Shown: one piece after another, positions 59,801 through 64,000 of the stretch
Layout of the letters: each line of letters opens with the position of its first letter
Position numbering within the stretch: position 1 is the stretch's first letter
Assembly: GCA_035079385.1 (NCBI GenBank)
Contig: JAVHKY010000029.1
Coordinates: 10,292,001 to 10,356,000, forward strand
Reading direction: 5' to 3'
DNA from: Aspidiotus rigidus
Taxonomy: Eukaryota; Arthropoda; Insecta; Hemiptera; Diaspididae
Length of the DNA stretch: 64,000 nt
Position numbers and translations under genes: made by a program
The notes under the pieces: model-generated
The model's input: only the letters and a program-made list of their open reading frames with translations
Told to the model about the DNA's origin: nothing
The model's database searches: none

Positions 59801-60548
59801 ATGTACCGACGTCATGACGCACTGGAACGACCCCACTTTTATACAATACTTATTTTTTATGATGAGTTCGGTGAATTTTCTTCACTCGATCAGCCCATCC
59901 GAATGGAGACTTTAAGTCGAAAATAATCAATTTTCATTGTAGGATCAGTCTCTACCATCGCTGATTTAGGGAATAAAATGGCCTCAGAAATTTGTTCTTC
60001 ATTAGTGCGCCAATTGGTACGGTCAATTTCAGAATTTTTTCCGTACTCCTATCGTCTGCAGAAACACATTGAAGGTAGAACCTCTCTCCATTCGGGACCT
60101 GACCTGAAAGTGTAATCTTGAAATATGAGGCCTAATTTGTACCTACAACTATTTCCCTTCCCTGTATAACAACCTTGTTCAGACCTCCCTTCATTGGAGG
60201 ATAGACCCTCTCAGAAGAAATTTTGAGATGAACATCGTATCAAAAATTTGGGTCTCATTTGTGCCGACATGTACCGTAAGTTTCGGAATTTGTGCCTCCT
60301 CTCCACCTTCTGCAGAGAAACACAGTTGACGTTCAATGCGTTTCGTCCCAAACGTCACTTAGTTTAGAGTGTCATATGTGAGAGCTTCATCTAGAGTCAT
60401 CGTAGATGCGTTTTGAACGCAAGCGCGGTTCTTTTTTCTCATAAGATACTATTAGTAAAACAGGAAGAGAATTATCGTTTTTTTTGTTTTTTTTTTACGA
60501 GCTCTTCGACTACTCAACGGGTCATTAGCTCGGGTAAAGATGTTCGGA

Positions 60549-63190
60549 TTAAATGGATTTGTATTGATAGGTGGGTCGGAAAAAGTTTGAGGTGTTGATT
60601 ATGGTTTCTAAGTCATTGGAAAGAGCAGATGGGGTGTGAGAGAAAACAAAAAATGAGTGTCTATTGTTTGTGAGAGAAGGGCAGGTGAAAAAGTGAGATA
60701 CAGATAGTTTTTCAGTTTGACAGTATTGGTATATGAGGGAGGGGCAGAGAGACCAAGAATAAGGGAGGAGTGGGTTAGGTGAGTGTGTCCAATTCGTAGT
60801 CGAGTTACAACTATTTCTCCGCGGCGTGAGGGACGGATTGAAGAGGCGCAAGGAGTCGGGTATTTTTTAATTGAGGTTTGAGAAGACCAGGGGTTGTGCC
60901 ATGATGAGGTGATTATTTGTGAACGGTATATGATTTTAAGTCGTGGGCCGGAGAAGAGGAGCGATCAGTGATTGAGGGAAGAAGGAAGGCTTGCTTAGCA
61001 GCCAGATTCGCTGCGTCGTGTTCCGGTAGACCGATATGACCGGGAATCCAGAGAAAAGCAATTGAAAACAAGGAAGATGTTGAGGTGTGCAGGACTATGA
61101 GAATGCGCTGTACGATACGATTGGAAAAGTAAGGGTTTTGCATGGCTTGGAGAGAGGAGAGAGAGGGGGGAGGAGGAGGAGGAAAATGAGGAATTTACAG
61201 GGACGAGAAGAGTGAGGTGAGTAAAGCAGGTATCGTTGGCAGATAGTTCGGCAGAATATATGGAGGTTGACTTTTCCAAACGAAAGTGTGCGATTTCACC
61301 ATTGATGGAGAAGGCGTAGCAAGGCTTAAGCCCGATCCGGGACCATCTATAAAGCACAGGTTGTGGGAAGGGAAGTCGTTATCAATTATGTCTTTAATTT
61401 GTCTTATATAGATTAAATTGGGCGATTTTGGTAGGCTGGCCAGGTCGAGGCGAATACGGGGTGATGAGGATGTCCATGGAAGGAAGGATGAGAAGATGGC
61501 AAGAAGGGGCTGAAATTCGAGATGGTGGTCAAGATGAGATTCTAATGAGAGAAGTAGAGAATTTTGGGAGAGAGGAGAGGGTTAGTGGGTAGGGAGACGA
61601 GGAAATTGGCTGTAATAGATAATGAACGAAATTCTAGAGGGGGAATACCTGTTTCAGCGCATAGGCTGAGCTTGGAGCTAGTCCGTAAGGCACCGAGAGC
61701 TAAATGTAGTGCTGTAGATTGAATTGTATCTAGGGCTTTTAGGGAGGATTTGTTAGCCTGGGGGGCGTCCATAAATTACGTGTGGCGATTTTTGTGATTT
61801 TTCGACCTCCATCACCCCTTGGTTAGATATAGTGAGATTTGCCTTGACCCTCTCCCCCTCTTATCTCGCGTGAGATTTTCCGACAAGTGTATTTTTGCTT
61901 TAAACACGTTTATGCGTTTATCTAGTAATTTTCTCGATCACATTTTATACCTATTCAAAAAGGACTAGTTTTTATTAAATTTAAGCCAGTTTAGTAATAT
62001 TTTAAAATGTATTTGTGTGAAAAAAAAAATTACGTGAGATTTGTCGGAACCCCTCCACCCCGTCACGTGTGTTTTGGTGAGACTTGGCTGGACCCCCTCC
62101 TCCCCGAAATGCCTCACGTAATTTATGGACGCCTCCCTGTCTGTAAATAGGGGACCCCTTTGTCCAGTTGAGAACGAATTAGTGAGTTGTATAGCTTGCG
62201 ACTGCAACCAGTGCGAGTGTGGAATAGATATTTAAGGATATTTAATGAGTTTCGACATTTGGCTTCTAAAAGTTTGATATGGGGAGTCCAGGAGTGTGTT
62301 TGGAATCGAAGGTAAGGCCGAGAAATTCAGTGTAGGACTGGAGGCTGATCTGGAAGTTTTGTAGGATGAGTGGGGGGGGGAGAAGGAAGACGTGAGTGGC
62401 TTTTATGGAATATAATTAGAACGGGTTTTTTGCTAGAGAATTGAAATCCACAATCCGAGCTCAAAGAAAAGACCATATCGAGGGTGAGTTGGAGAAGACG
62501 AGCTGTTCTTTTAGGATTTGTGAAAGCGAGGGAGACACTGAAGTTGTCTGCAAAGAGACGTTTGGTGAGGGGAAAGGGGACACATTTTATTAGATCATGA
62601 AGAGAGGAACACTCCAAACCTCTCAATGGGGAACGCTATTATGAATGTAGTGGTTATGGATTCGAATTGGTGTGGATTTTTCATCGAGGAAGGACTGGAG
62701 ACGGGAGGGTAAATTGCCACGCGGGGGCCTATTTTAAATAATTTAGAGGATAATGTAGTGTCGCCAAACACGAGGGAACGCTTCCTGAAGATCGAAGAAT
62801 ATCGTGTAAAGGGAACAGTTCTTAAGGAATGATTCTTCGATTTGGAGGTTCAGGTCGAAGATGGCTCGTGAAGTGTTTCTACATTTACGAAAGATGTATT
62901 GACAAGGAAATGAGATATCGTTGGATTCGAGAAACCAGGATAATCTTTGGGCGATAAGACGAGGAGAGGAAGGGATTTTTTGTAGGTTTTAGAATTGGCC
63001 ATTCAGTTTCTAGGCTGAGGCCTATAATCCTTGAAGGAGGATGGAGTTGAAGAGGGAGAGAAGGTAATGGAGAAAGCTGGGGTGGAGGTTTTTGAGTATG
63101 AAAGCGTGAATGTTATCAGAGCCAGGAGAGGCTTTTTAAAGATTCTCTTGAATGGTAGAGTCGATATTATAATCTCGATTGATTCCGTAA
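60549..63190 (-). mobile_element. Non-LTR retrotransposon, RT-RNase H-C-terminus (dead)
   Basis: Read on the minus strand from about 63,190. KASPGSDNIHAFIL is at about 63,115, then IFFDLQEAFPRVW at about 62,760, a FADNFSVS box in place of FADD near 62,550, and LTLDMVFSLSSDCGFQFS. A MITE interrupts at 62.15-61.76 kb. ALHLALGALRTSS, a YSAELSAND RNase H helix and FLWIPGHIGLPEHDAANLAA follow, with a C-terminal tail at 60.85-60.55 kb. It is the most complete copy of this I/Jockey-like family in the window, but has many stops and frameshifts. Confidence 0.82.
61761..62147. mobile_element. ~390-bp MITE inside the non-LTR copy
   Basis: The left end GGGGGCGTCCATAAATTACGTG and right end CACGTAATTTATGGACGCCTCC are inverses. 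GTGAGATTTGTCGGA-type subterminal motifs occur in both halves. It interrupts the retrotransposon between its RT thumb and the ALHLAL block. Target duplication is not clear. Confidence 0.78.
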
Positions 63191-63677
63191 TTTTTTAGAA
63201 AAAAAAAGTATTTCTTCTGATTCTATTACCAGAGATGAATTGTCTATCTACCCAGAAAAAGGACGAGACATGTGTGAAAAATTGAATGAAAAGAAAAAAA
63301 AATCAATTTCAATAATGTGCGTTAATATCCATCGTTGATTAATCCTACGTATAGTGATGAATTCTCTACAAATGTAGTCGTCGTTTAAAATTAATTAACA
63401 AAAGCCCCCCAAAAAATTGACGAGACCTTGAAGAGAAAAAAAATTATTTTTTATTATGTCTTCTGGTATCCATCATTAACTACGCCACGCAACGTACTGT
63501 TGTTAATTACCGCTACTGAATTGAAATGATTATAATCTCGAAAAAAGTTTTATCAGACTGCTGAGACTATTAAGATAAAACTAGCAATTTCATCGAGAGA
63601 TTTTCCTCTGTAGTGTATTGGTATAGATCACAGGTTACCAACATTGTTCGTCAATTCATGGTCATTTGATGTAAACG

Positions 63678-63686
63678 TTTTTATAG
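63678..63686 (+). promoter_or_regulatory. Possible TATA-like element
   Basis: TTTTTATAG lies 28 bp before the ATG at 63,714, so any transcription start would leave a very short 5' UTR. Weak evidence; a noncoding first exon further upstream is equally possible. Confidence 0.2.
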
Positions 63687-63713
63687 TTTGACATTCATCT
63701 GCAGCAATACACA

Positions 63714-64000
63714 ATGGGTTGTAGATCAGTTTTCATATCGGTTCTCTGTTTACTAATCTTTACTAACGTAATTTTTTCAGAGAATCTCAGTTATATGAAT
63801 GTAAGTATAAATACAAAATATGCATAATATAATTGGAATTCACGCATGTAGAGTACAGTTAGTGCTTCCTTGTAATATCATCCAGGAATATAAACGAATT
63901 TGCGCTGAAATGGGCATTAAAAGTCCTTCCAAGGTTGAAGGTGCTTTGATTGACAAGGTTATTGCAGAACGTCAGAAAACAGAATACGAACGTGAACGAA
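63714..64000 (+). CDS. Start of a gene for a small secreted protein (partial)
   Basis: Exon 1 (63,714-63,800) encodes 29 residues beginning MGCRSVFISVLCLLIFTNVI, a clear signal peptide, and ends at AAT/GTAAGT. Exon 2 starts at 63,886 after TATCATCCAG, in phase, and reads EYKRICAEMGIKSPSK then VEGALIDKVIAERQ...YERER to the window edge. An early Cys in an amphipathic helix is reminiscent of insect odorant-binding-protein-like secreted proteins, but two exons are too little to decide. It is on the opposite strand to Nmdar2 and may also be nested in it. Confidence 0.7.

Overview
The window looks like nuclear DNA of an arthropod, most probably an insect. Genes are split by GT-AG introns. Almost all space between exons is transposon debris, minisatellites and AT-rich filler. 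Much of one conserved nervous-system gene, an insect-type NMDA receptor subunit 2 (Nmdar2/GluN2-like), can be read on the minus strand. The insect order cannot be fixed from the sequence alone. Very AT-rich mitochondrial rRNA debris and abundant Penelope-like elements fit several orders.

Nmdar2 is spread over at least 47.6 kb (53,434 down to 5,853). I can place 15 exons with matching splice phases, giving 1,035 codons. They cover the end of the amino-terminal domain, both halves of the glutamate-binding domain, M1-M4 and a long cytoplasmic tail to a stop codon at 5,853. Upstream amino-terminal-domain exons are not recognisable in the window and probably lie beyond 64,000.

The introns hold most of the rest. 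The 23.5-kb intron between 29,772 and 53,286 contains a complete two-exon gene on the same strand (39,587-39,062) for an unrecognised 140-residue secreted protein. It also contains three Penelope-like copies, a hAT-like element carrying mitochondrial 16S-like sequence, an element with 37-bp terminal inverted repeats, and CRE-palindrome-rich dispersed repeats. The 12.6-16.0 kb intron holds a foldback element made of ~150-bp subrepeats, itself invaded by a pogo/Tigger-like miniature element. The 10.2-12.3 kb intron holds a non-LTR retrotransposon tail split by a 991-bp TIR element with a clean 4-bp target duplication.

At the right edge a plus-strand gene begins (63,714 onward) with a signal peptide exon and part of a second exon. 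Between 53.4 kb and this gene lie a 42-bp minisatellite, a degenerate non-LTR retrotransposon with RT and RNase H, and small hairpin elements. At the left edge (1-3.4 kb) are a dead hAT-type transposase and more dispersed repeats, followed by about 2.4 kb of AT-rich, apparently low-repeat sequence just downstream of Nmdar2 that may contain its 3' UTR.

I found no tRNA, intact rRNA, CRISPR array or complete autonomous transposon. No wholly new system is demonstrated. The best leads are the foldback element, hammerhead-like motifs at Penelope termini, organelle rRNA inside a hAT element, and the nested secreted-protein gene.
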